From Carboxylicivirga linearis (GTDB taxonomy: Bacteria; Bacteroidota; Bacteroidia; Bacteroidales; Marinilabiliaceae): 64,000 bases of DNA. Under the pieces are notes generated by a model that was given only the letters and a program-made list of their open reading frames with translations, had not been told where the DNA came from and made no database searches. The stretch's first letter is position 1, and the number at the start of each line of letters is the position of its first letter. This document shows positions 39,788 to 47,774 of the stretch, in pieces. The translations under genes and the position numbers were made by a program. The stretch lies in assembly GCF_018271995.1 (NCBI RefSeq), contig NZ_JAGUCO010000004.1:186001-250000 (forward strand), given 5' to 3'.

Positions 39788-40126
39788 ATGGATTCAACGA
39801 GACAAAAGAAGATATCGCGCTTGCTGCAAAAAGAAATTAGCGAGCTCTTTCAAAAAGAAGTACGAGAACTAGTTATGGGCGTAATGGTAACTGTAACCGT
39901 TGTGCGCATCTCTCCCGATTTAGGACAGGCAAAAGTTTATTTAAGTATTTTCCCATCAAATAATATTGATGAAGTATTTAATAAAATTGTGGATAATGCA
40001 CATCAAATTCGATTTGCATTAGGCAAAAGAGTGGGAAAACAAATGCGTATCATTCCTGAATTAAAATTCTTCAAGGACGATAGCCTTGACTATTTAGATA
40101 ACATCGATCGCCTGTTAAAAGATTAA
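39788..40126 (+). CDS. rbfA: 30S ribosome-binding factor RbfA
   Basis: The 112-residue protein matches RbfA in length and pattern: R-Q-K-K-I-S-R-L-L-Q-K-E-I-S-E-L-F at the start, V-T-V-T-V-V-R-I-S-P-D-L-G-Q-A-K-V-Y-L-S, a central helix with I-R-F-A-L-G-K-R-V-G-K-Q, and the end P-E-L-K-F-F-x-D-D-S. It helps mature the 5' end of 16S rRNA in the 30S subunit. It is the first gene of a tight operon with a methyltransferase (4-bp gap) and a LolC/E-type permease, an arrangement I know from other Bacteroidota. Confidence 0.95.
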   Translation: MDSTRQKKISRLLQKEISELFQKEVRELVMGVMVTVTVVRISPDLGQAKVYLSIFPSNNIDEVFNKIVDNAHQIRFALGKRVGKQMRIIPELKFFKDDSLDYLDNIDRLLKD

Positions 40127-40130
40127 AACC

Positions 40131-40955
40131 ATGCAGTACGACCCAATAAAACGTTCTTTAGGTAAAATTTTTAACCAAACACCTGCTCTACGAATTTTAT
40201 TTTATCGCTTACTCGATCTGCTTTTACTTCGATCGTGGTACATTCGCCGTGAGTTAAAAATAAAAGCATCTCAATCTGCCGAACAACTTAATGTACTTGA
40301 TGCTGGTAGCGGATTTGGTCAATACGACTATTTTATGTCAACATTAGGTAAAAAATGGAATATTACCGGGGTAGACGTTAAAAAAGAGCAAATTGAAGAT
40401 TGCAATCAGTTTTTCAAAAAGATAGGCCGAGGCAACAGGGTTAAATTTGAGATTGGAGACTTGACTAAATTCGTTAAGCCCGACACTTACGATTTGATTC
40501 TTTCGGTTGATGTGATGGAGCATATATTGGAAGATGAGTTGGTTTTTGAAAACTTTTTTAAATCGATGAAAAAAGACGGAACCTTACTCATATCAACACC
40601 TTCAGATCAGGGCGGTTCAGATACTCATCACGACCACGAGGAAGATGGGGTACATGGATTTATTGATGAGCATGTTAGAGATGGTTATAACGCCAACGAC
40701 ATTCGTGAAAAACTCGAAAGGGCTGGTTTTAGTCAGATTGAAACACACTATACATATGGCAAACCAGGAAGTCTGTCATGGAAGTTATCAATGAAATTTC
40801 CTATCCTGATGCTGAATGCAAGTAAAGTATTTTTCATACTCTTACCTTTCTATTACATCCTTACCTATCCACTGGCTTTTATTCTAAATATGATTGATAC
40901 AGCCTCGGAGCATAAAAAAGGAACAGGATTAATGGTTGTTGCCCATAAAAAATAG
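40131..40955 (+). CDS. Class I SAM-dependent methyltransferase
   Basis: The 274-residue protein has the SAM-binding motif V-L-D-A-G-S-G-F-G-Q-Y-D (~55-66), an acidic end to strand 2 (T-G-V-D-V-K), and S-V-D-V-M-E-H-I motif near 120, as in the UbiG/Methyltransf_11 group. A hydrophobic segment near the C-terminus (V-F-F-I-L-L-P-F-Y-Y-I-L-T-Y) suggests membrane association, so the substrate may be a lipid-linked molecule. The gene is 4 bp after rbfA and 3 bp before the permease gene. The substrate is not known. Confidence 0.82.
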   Translation: MQYDPIKRSLGKIFNQTPALRILFYRLLDLLLLRSWYIRRELKIKASQSAEQLNVLDAGSGFGQYDYFMSTLGKKWNITGVDVKKEQIEDCNQFFKKIGRGNRVKFEIGDLTKFVKPDTYDLILSVDVMEHILEDELVFENFFKSMKKDGTLLISTPSDQGGSDTHHDHEEDGVHGFIDEHVRDGYNANDIREKLERAGFSQIETHYTYGKPGSLSWKLSMKFPILMLNASKVFFILLPFYYILTYPLAFILNMIDTASEHKKGTGLMVVAHKK

Positions 40956-40958
40956 ATA

Positions 40959-42197
40959 ATGAACTTAGCCTTTAGCATTGCCCGTCGCTATTTATTTGCC
41001 AAGAAATCACAAAACGTTATTAATGTTATTTCATTAATATCAATGGTTGGTGTACTTACGGCAAGTATGGCTTTATTGGTTGTGCTATCGGTATTTAATG
41101 GCTTGCATGACTTTGTTGGTAACTTATATGGCAATTTCGATCCCGACCTAAAGGTGGTGCCCTCCGAAGGCAAAGTTATCTCGCTTGACTCTATCAACCT
41201 TGAGGATATTAAAAATATTGACGGTATTGAGCTTGTATCCGAAACATTAGAGAATCAAGCTTTATTGAAGTTTGACAAACGAAGAGCACCAGCAATGGTA
41301 TTGGGTGTTGATAGTACTTTTAATAAAATCAGCAGCATTGATTCTATAATTGTTGATGGTGAATTTAAGCTTCATCACAAAAACAGTAATTTGGGAGTTA
41401 TTGGAGGTTTGTTAGCCGACCAGTTAGCACTCCGACTTAATTTTGTTACCCCACTGGTAATGTATGTTCCTAAGCGAACCGGAAGCATAAACATGATGGC
41501 ACCTCAAAATGCCTTCCGAAAGGAATACATCAATCCCAGCGGTATTTTTATGGTTCAACAACCAGAATACGACAGTCAATATTTAATAATTGGAATTGAT
41601 CAGGCTCGTCGCTTATTTGAATATGACTCAAATATTATTTCGAGTTTATATGTTAAAGTAACAAATCCTGACCTAACAGATAAGGTTAAAAAGGAAATTG
41701 AAAAAATATCAGGCAGCAAGCTTAAGCCTCTTAACAGAGAAGAGCAACATCAGGCCTTTTATAAGGTTATGCGAGTTGAAAAGCTAATGGCCTATTTAAT
41801 TTTGTCATTTATATTAGCCATTGCTGCTTTTAATGTTATTGGCACCATGTCAATGCTTATCTTCGAAAAGAAAGAAAGTATTTTTACGTTGAAAAGCATG
41901 GGTGGCGATAGAAAATTGATTACCCGCATCTTCCTCGTTGAAGGCTTACTTATTTCTCTTCTAGGCGTTATTATCGGCCTTGTATTAGGCATCGTACTTG
42001 TGCTCCTTCAACAACATGTTGGCTTAATTAAGTTTTCCGGTGGAGGCTCCTTCCTGGTTGATGCTTATCCGGTGCAACTTGTATGGAGTGATGTATTTCT
42101 GGTACTAGTTACTGTATGCATAATTGGATATCTGGCAGCATGGTATCCGGTTAAGGTAATAGTAAAAAGATATTATTCCGAAACCGGAATGCCTTAA
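40959..42197 (+). CDS. LolC/LolE-type ABC transporter permease (FtsX family)
   Basis: The 412-residue protein has the FtsX-family layout: one N-terminal helix (A-R-R-Y-L-F-A-K-K-S-Q-N-V-I-N-V-I-S), a long periplasmic MacB-like domain (~50-270), and three C-terminal helices including I-L-A-I-A-A-F-N-V-I-G-T-M-S-M and E-K-K-E-S-I-F-T-L-K-S-M-G. That is the pattern of lipoprotein-releasing LolC/E. Cognate ATPase (LolD) is not in the window. Its last codons overlap by 4 bp with the convergent dusB gene. Confidence 0.9.
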   Translation: MNLAFSIARRYLFAKKSQNVINVISLISMVGVLTASMALLVVLSVFNGLHDFVGNLYGNFDPDLKVVPSEGKVISLDSINLEDIKNIDGIELVSETLENQALLKFDKRRAPAMVLGVDSTFNKISSIDSIIVDGEFKLHHKNSNLGVIGGLLADQLALRLNFVTPLVMYVPKRTGSINMMAPQNAFRKEYINPSGIFMVQQPEYDSQYLIIGIDQARRLFEYDSNIISSLYVKVTNPDLTDKVKKEIEKISGSKLKPLNREEQHQAFYKVMRVEKLMAYLILSFILAIAAFNVIGTMSMLIFEKKESIFTLKSMGGDRKLITRIFLVEGLLISLLGVIIGLVLGIVLVLLQQHVGLIKFSGGGSFLVDAYPVQLVWSDVFLVLVTVCIIGYLAAWYPVKVIVKRYYSETGMP

Positions 42198-43171
42198 TCG
42201 GAATAACGTTCTACAATTTCATCCAGCACAGCTAATACCTCTGGCACATGTTTCCGGGTAAGTAACTTTATTCGCAATTCCCGTATATCTGGTAAATCAG
42301 TAAATACCTTAGCCAAATGACGTCTGGCATGAAGTATACCTGCTTTTTCATCAATATAATCTACCGACCGACGTACTAACTCCTTTAACAACTCAGCTTG
42401 CTGCGGAACTGACAAAGGCGGTAACAGCTCTCCTGTATTTAAATAATGTTTGACCTCTTTAAAGATCCAGGGTTTTCCTATAGCAGGCCTCCCAATCATC
42501 AATGCATCTACACCGTAACGATCTATTAATTCGCGGGCTTTCTCTGGGCCGGTTATATCTCCGTTTCCAATAATAGGAATATGCATCCGCGGATTATTCT
42601 TTACCTTGCCTATTAATGTCCAATCTGCCTTACCTGAATACATTTGCTCACGGGTTCTCCCATGAATGGTTAAGGCAGCAATACCCATATCCTGCAATTG
42701 TTCGGCCAACGTTTCGATCACCAAACTATTATCGTCCCATCCTAAACGGGTTTTTACAGTTACCGGTACATTAACTGCATCCACAATGGATTTTGTTATT
42801 TCCAGTAAAGTAGGAATATCGCGTAATAAGCCTGATCCACTTCCTTTGGTAGCAATTTTCTTAACCGGGCATCCAAAGTTTATGTCAATTACCTCCGGAT
42901 TAGCCTCTTCTGCCATGATGGCTGCTTCACGCATTAGATCAACATCTCCACCATACAGCTGAATCCCAACCGGGCGCTCTTTTTCTGCAATTTCTAACTT
43001 CCGAACGGTCCTATTCACCTTCCTTACCAAGGCCTTTGCCGACACAAATTCGGTGTACATCATATCCGCACCTAAATCCTTACAAAGCGACCTAAACGAA
43101 GGATCTGTTACACTCTCCATAGGGGCCAGCAATAAAGGATGTTTCCCTAAATCAAGACTACCAATTTTCAC
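42194..43171 (-). CDS. dusB: tRNA-dihydrouridine synthase DusB
   Basis: The 325-residue protein is a typical Dus TIM barrel using FMN: L-L-A-P-M-E-S-V-T-D near the start, I-D-I-N-F-G-C-P-V-K-K-I with the catalytic cysteine near residue 100, K-T-R-L-G-W-D, I-H-G-R-T-R-E-Q-M-Y-S-G-K-A-D-W and the phosphate-binding N-G-D-I and M-I-G-R-P-A-I-G-K-P-W-I-F. The end contains the tRNA-binding helical domain with H-A-R-R-H-L-A-K. It reduces uridines in the D-loop of tRNA. It is monocistronic and convergent with the permease gene. Confidence 0.95.
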   Translation of the reverse strand: MKIGSLDLGKHPLLLAPMESVTDPSFRSLCKDLGADMMYTEFVSAKALVRKVNRTVRKLEIAEKERPVGIQLYGGDVDLMREAAIMAEEANPEVIDINFGCPVKKIATKGSGSGLLRDIPTLLEITKSIVDAVNVPVTVKTRLGWDDNSLVIETLAEQLQDMGIAALTIHGRTREQMYSGKADWTLIGKVKNNPRMHIPIIGNGDITGPEKARELIDRYGVDALMIGRPAIGKPWIFKEVKHYLNTGELLPPLSVPQQAELLKELVRRSVDYIDEKAGILHARRHLAKVFTDLPDIRELRIKLLTRKHVPEVLAVLDEIVERYSD

Positions 43172-43303
43172 ACTTCAAAATTTGCCCAAATATACAATAA
43201 ACTTACAAGGGTAATACACTGTTAATTACTTGCCTAAAATGTGAATAACTTATTATTTTAATTCTTTTAACCAATTTGTTTTTTGATTACATTGCTACCT
43301 GAT

Positions 43304-45250
43304 ATGCAGTATGTAAGATTAGCCATCGCCCTGTCTGTTTTCATTTTGGTGCTTTGTAATTGTTCACTTCCGGTTTCACCTGAAGTGGAGGCCGTAAATG
43401 AAACAGGTACTGTTACGCCCGATTCATTGGTAGTTGCTCAACTTATTCAAAAGTCACTTGAGTCCTATAATCCTAAATTAAATAACCTGAATGAATACGA
43501 CAGCTTTCTAAAAGAGGCTGAAGAACTAGCCATCAACAAACAGCTTAAATATCAACTTTTTAATATTTATAATATAATTGGCAAAAGATTTAGAAATAAA
43601 TCGCTTTATGCCAAGGCTATGAGTTTTCATGAAAATGCACTGGAGATAGCTGAAGAACTGCAGGATCCATTCTTACTTTCGGAAATATACAATCAAATGG
43701 GGACTGTTTACCGACGGGTAGATGAAAACAGCAAAGCACTTGATATGCATATGCAATCGTTAACCATTGCTGAAAACAACAAAGATTCATTTCATATAAG
43801 CACAGCTATCAATGGCATAGGTAATGTAAGTTTTAATCTCAACCGTAATCTTGCTGCTATTGAATACTTCCATCGATCATTGGATCTTTCTAAAAAGATG
43901 AACAATCTTTTAGGTATGGCCATCAATACAAATAATATTGGAGATGCTTACCAGAAGTTAAACAATACGGATTCAGCACTTTATTATCACTTCGAATCGT
44001 TGGAATATAATTCCAGAATAAACAGTAAGGTGGGGCAGGCTATTTGCTACAATAGTATTGGTCGTGTTTATACTAATAAAAAACAATACCGACTGGCTTT
44101 GGAATATTTATTCAAAGCACTGGAGGCAAATACCGAATCCGGAGACTTGATGAATGTTGCCATCAGCTACAGTAATATTGGCAAAACATACCTCGACGAT
44201 GATCATCCGGATGCTGCCATTCTTTATTTAAATAAAGCACTTAGAAGCGCCCAGCAAATTGGTTCGAAATACACTGCCGAAGAAGCTGCCAATAACCTTT
44301 CGCAAGCCTATGAGAAAAAAGGTCAGATAAAAAAGGCATTAGAATATCACAAGCTCAGCACAGCATACAGAGATAGCACCATCAATGAAAAAAACATTTT
44401 TCATATGACGATGGCCGAAGATAACTACCTTGAAAACACCCGAAAGCTAAAGGTCGAAGAACTAAGCAAACAAACACTGCTTCAAAAAAATAAAATAGAT
44501 AAGCAGAAATATCACATAATGATTGTAATAATAGTAGCTATTGTGGTGTTTATTATTACTCTTTTGTTCGCCTTTCAAATTCGTTTACGAAACAGATATA
44601 AAACCTTAAAGTTCCAGCAAAGATTGCTAAGAACACAAATGAACCCCCATTTTATATTTAATGCTCTTAGTGCCATACAGGTTTTTATTCTTGAAAACGA
44701 TATGACTAAATCAAGTCGTTTTTTATCTGACTTTTCCAAACTAATGCGTCAGGTCTTACGCAGCAGTAATTACGAATACATTTCAATTAGCGAAGAAATA
44801 GAGATTATTCAATATTATCTTACCCTTCAACAATTACGTTTTTCACCTCCATTCGAATATGAGTTAATTATTGATGATGAATTAAAAAAGTCAAATGCAA
44901 AGGTTCCTCCAATGCTTATACAACCATTTATTGAAAACTCCATTGAGCACGGCATTAAACCTATTGGAAGTGGTGGCTATATTAAGATTCAATTTAAGAG
45001 AGGTGGTTATGGCATCATTATTGAAGTGGAGGACAACGGCATAGGAATTGATTACACGAAAAATATCAATAAAACAGGAAAAAGTCATGATTCGATGGCT
45101 TTGAAGATTACTCAGGAGCGCCTGGACATTATTAAAAAAGACACAAAGAAAAAAACTGTTTTAGAGATATATGATAAAAGAAGCAGAGGTATAGAATCTC
45201 AGGGAACTGTAGCTCATATAGAAATTCCTGTCATCACCAATAAATCATAA
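43304..45250 (+). CDS. TPR-domain sensor histidine kinase (LytS/YehU type)
   Basis: I choose ATG 43304 over the in-frame TTG at 43283. The N-terminus then has a hydrophobic segment ending in L-V-L-C-N-C-S, a possible lipobox. Residues ~60-370 contain six or more tetratricopeptide repeats (e.g. S-E-I-Y-N-Q-M-G-T-V-Y). A membrane helix lies at ~405-425, followed by the His_kinase domain with H449 in R-T-Q-M-N-P-H-F-I-F-N-A-L and an ATPase domain (I-E-N-S-I-E-H-G, E-D-N-G-I-G-I-D-Y). The TPR part would be periplasmic and could bind a protein or peptide. The LytTR regulator gene follows 15 bp downstream. Confidence 0.9.
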   Translation: MQYVRLAIALSVFILVLCNCSLPVSPEVEAVNETGTVTPDSLVVAQLIQKSLESYNPKLNNLNEYDSFLKEAEELAINKQLKYQLFNIYNIIGKRFRNKSLYAKAMSFHENALEIAEELQDPFLLSEIYNQMGTVYRRVDENSKALDMHMQSLTIAENNKDSFHISTAINGIGNVSFNLNRNLAAIEYFHRSLDLSKKMNNLLGMAINTNNIGDAYQKLNNTDSALYYHFESLEYNSRINSKVGQAICYNSIGRVYTNKKQYRLALEYLFKALEANTESGDLMNVAISYSNIGKTYLDDDHPDAAILYLNKALRSAQQIGSKYTAEEAANNLSQAYEKKGQIKKALEYHKLSTAYRDSTINEKNIFHMTMAEDNYLENTRKLKVEELSKQTLLQKNKIDKQKYHIMIVIIVAIVVFIITLLFAFQIRLRNRYKTLKFQQRLLRTQMNPHFIFNALSAIQVFILENDMTKSSRFLSDFSKLMRQVLRSSNYEYISISEEIEIIQYYLTLQQLRFSPPFEYELIIDDELKKSNAKVPPMLIQPFIENSIEHGIKPIGSGGYIKIQFKRGGYGIIIEVEDNGIGIDYTKNINKTGKSHDSMALKITQERLDIIKKDTKKKTVLEIYDKRSRGIESQGTVAHIEIPVITNKS

Positions 45251-45265
45251 AAGAGGGGAAAGATT

Positions 45266-46024
45266 ATGACACCAATCAAACTTTTAATTGTTGAGGATGA
45301 TTTATACAACCAGAAAGCGGTTGAGAAAATTATAAACAACCACTTCCAGGAAATTGAAATAATTGGGAAGGTATCTAGTGTTCAAGATGGTTTAGATGCC
45401 GTTGAAACATTACATCCAGATTTATTAATTCTTGATATCCATCTAGTAGGAGGCACTGCTTTTGACATACTGCAACAAAGTAAGTTCAATGACTATAAGG
45501 TGGTATTTATGTCGGCCTACCACGAATATGCTTTGGAGGCTCTTAAATTTTCATCTGTCGATTTTGTATTTAAGCCTTTTGACATTAACGAATTAATTAT
45601 TGCTATTGATAAGGCCATTGATGAAATTAGAGATGAATCATACGATCTGAAAATAAAAGCCCTTTTTGATAACATCAACTACCAAAATAAGAACAAGAAA
45701 GTTGTACTTCAAGGGAAAAATTCGATTAAGGTTTGTCAAATACAAGAAATAATATGGGCAAAAGCCATTGTAGGAGGTGCGAATTTTTATTTTGAAGATG
45801 GAAGTTATTTCTTCACAAATAAACCACTCAGACGTTACGAATCAATTCTAAGCTCACACGCATTCTTTCGTTGTCATCCACACTACCTTATCAATCTGGT
45901 AAAAATAAAGGAAGTGATGTTCAAAAAGAATCGAATACACATGTCGAACGATGATGAAGTAGCCTTTGAAACAAGACGTTACAATCAATTAATTAGCGCC
46001 TTAGACGCAAATGATTTAAATTAA
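45266..46024 (+). CDS. LytTR-family response regulator
   Basis: The 252-residue protein has a receiver domain (residues ~1-125) with the acidic pair in I-V-E-D-D, phospho-acceptor D57 in L-L-I-L-D-I-H-L, and K in F-K-P-F. A LytTR DNA-binding domain follows (~150-250), containing F-F-R-C-H-P-H-Y-L-I-N-L. A GAGGGG ribosome-binding site precedes the ATG. It should be phosphorylated by the TPR kinase encoded just upstream. The target is unknown; the barrel gene downstream at 46145 is an obvious candidate. Confidence 0.92.
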   Translation: MTPIKLLIVEDDLYNQKAVEKIINNHFQEIEIIGKVSSVQDGLDAVETLHPDLLILDIHLVGGTAFDILQQSKFNDYKVVFMSAYHEYALEALKFSSVDFVFKPFDINELIIAIDKAIDEIRDESYDLKIKALFDNINYQNKNKKVVLQGKNSIKVCQIQEIIWAKAIVGGANFYFEDGSYFFTNKPLRRYESILSSHAFFRCHPHYLINLVKIKEVMFKKNRIHMSNDDEVAFETRRYNQLISALDANDLN

Positions 46025-46083
46025 TAGTTGTTACCATTTGCAACTCCGGCAAAAAGAAATATTTTTAGAAACTTTTTTATTGT

Positions 46084-46117
46084 ATATCCAGTATATTAAC
46101 TGGATATTGATTTTTTG
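46084..46117 (+). terminator. Hairpin terminator after the kinase-regulator operon
   Basis: ATATCCAGT (46084-46092) pairs perfectly with ACTGGATAT (46099-46107) around 6 nt, then TGATTTTTT. It fits a terminator. Because it lies 38 bp before the next ATG it could also be a symmetric protein-binding site. Confidence 0.65.
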
Positions 46118-46144
46118 TTGGGGAAAGTAAATGTTAAGGGTTAA

Positions 46145-47290
46145 ATGTTAAGAAGGATTTTTGTTTGGGGTTTATTAATTTTTTGTATTGGAACATCAGT
46201 TGCACAAGTCGATCAGGTTTGGAGATATACCTATCCTGAGTTTGGTGCAGGAATGAATAACAACCTATACTTCAGAATTGAAAACAACAACTTCGTAAAA
46301 AACAACGAGTATTTTGGTGATTTTACCGAGGGTTACACTTTAATGGGCTATGCCATTCAGCCATCGCTTATGTATTATGCTGGTTCAGATCTACGTATTA
46401 AAGCAGGCTTGCATGTAGTAAAATACAGTGGAATGGAACAATTCACCAATGTAATACCAACCTTTTCTATTCACACAAAATTAGGCGACAATTTTGATTT
46501 AATAATGGGTGGATTAAGAGGTGATGTACACCACCGTTTGCTTGAGCCTATTTTCGATCCCGAAAACCAATATTCTCGTCCCATTGAAAACGGATTTCAG
46601 TTTATTTACGATAACGAGCACCTATGGTTTGATACATGGGTTGACTGGGAACAATTTATTGTAATTGGCGATGACAAACCTGAAAAATTTACTGCCGGAG
46701 TAAGTACGGAATATAAATTCTTAACCGGAAACAGTGATTGGGAAATAAGTATTCCAGGCCAGTTAATTGCCACTCATTTGGGTGGTCAGATAAGCGATTT
46801 TGAAGAACCCATGCAATCATTGGCCAACATAGCCAGTGGAGTAAAATTCAATAAAACGATAGGTAGCGGATTTATTCAAAACGTTAGTTTGGCAACCTAC
46901 GGAGCCTGGTATCAGGATTTAACAGAAAAATCGGGGTTACCATTCTCTAATGGTCAGGCTATTTATCCGGTTGCTGAAATAGGATATAAATATGGTCTTT
47001 TAATGGTAGGCTATTGGCATGCAAATAATTTTGTGGCTCCCAAAGGAAGTCACCTATTCCAATCGGTTTCAGACTATAAAGTAGTTGATGAATCCAGTTA
47101 TTACTATCAACCTAAAAGGGAGTTATTAAATACTAAACTTACATTTTCGAAAGATTTCTTACAAAAAATTAAGTTTAGCGTTGTACTTGAAACATATTAC
47201 GATATTCCGAATGCGCAGTTTGATTATGCCTATGGTCTTAATCTGGTATTCAATCCTAATTTCTTTTTAAAGAAAGTACGTTTCGATTAA
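46145..47290 (+). CDS. Outer-membrane porin-like protein of unknown substrate
   Basis: The 381-residue product has a signal peptide (MLRRIFVWGL..., ending SVAQ) and consists of repeated amphipathic beta strands rich in tyrosine, glycine and tryptophan (L-M-Y-Y-A-G-S-D-L-R-I-K-A-G, A-G-V-S-T-E-Y-K-F, V-G-Y-W-H-A-N-N-F). This suggests a beta-barrel. The end N-P-N-F-F-L-K-K-V-R-F-D is not the classic terminal aromatic. The AAGGGTT upstream may help translation. No family is recognised. It may be controlled by the LytTR system upstream. Confidence 0.65.
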   Translation: MLRRIFVWGLLIFCIGTSVAQVDQVWRYTYPEFGAGMNNNLYFRIENNNFVKNNEYFGDFTEGYTLMGYAIQPSLMYYAGSDLRIKAGLHVVKYSGMEQFTNVIPTFSIHTKLGDNFDLIMGGLRGDVHHRLLEPIFDPENQYSRPIENGFQFIYDNEHLWFDTWVDWEQFIVIGDDKPEKFTAGVSTEYKFLTGNSDWEISIPGQLIATHLGGQISDFEEPMQSLANIASGVKFNKTIGSGFIQNVSLATYGAWYQDLTEKSGLPFSNGQAIYPVAEIGYKYGLLMVGYWHANNFVAPKGSHLFQSVSDYKVVDESSYYYQPKRELLNTKLTFSKDFLQKIKFSVVLETYYDIPNAQFDYAYGLNLVFNPNFFLKKVRFD

Positions 47291-47294
47291 GAGA

Positions 47295-47744
47295 TTAAAA
47301 TTTCAGATCCATACCTACATGAGGAATACCGTCTTCGAGATATGTATCTGTTACAATCTGATATCCCAAACTTGAATAAAATGCTTTCAGATACTTTTGG
47401 GCACTAATATGAATATCATCAACATCCCAACGTAACTTCATCCATTGTGAGGCTTCAGTCATTATACGTCTGGCCAGACCGTTAAACCTAACTTCTTTCT
47501 TAACCACCAAACGACCAATTGATGCTTGCTTAAATCGAGTTCCTTTATCTAACATTCGGGCATAACCCACTATTTCATTAGTATCATCTTTTTTAATCAT
47601 AAGGTGATAAGCCTTCTGATCATTACCATCCAAATCGTTATAAACACAATCTTGCTCAACCACAAATATCTCAGCCCTCAGTTGAAGGATTCCATATAAT
47701 TCATCAACACTTAACTCATTGAAAGATTTTACCAGCGTATTCAT
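47295..47744 (-). CDS. ElaA-like GNAT acetyltransferase
   Basis: The product is about 149 residues from the ATG at 47744 (a second ATG at 47753 adds three). It matches the ElaA group of GNAT enzymes: L-Q-L-R-A-E-I-F-V-V-E-Q-x-C-x-Y-N-D-L-D-G-N-D at the start, I-G-R-L-V-V-K-K-E-V-R-F-N-G-L-A-R-R for acetyl-CoA, and Y-L-E-D-G-I-P-H-V-G-M at the end. The substrate is unknown. It lies ~20 bp after the TonB receptor gene on the same strand. Confidence 0.88.
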   Translation of the reverse strand: MNTLVKSFNELSVDELYGILQLRAEIFVVEQDCVYNDLDGNDQKAYHLMIKKDDTNEIVGYARMLDKGTRFKQASIGRLVVKKEVRFNGLARRIMTEASQWMKLRWDVDDIHISAQKYLKAFYSSLGYQIVTDTYLEDGIPHVGMDLKF

Positions 47745-47774
47745 ACCCGTCATTTAAAAACTCATCAAATCTAA

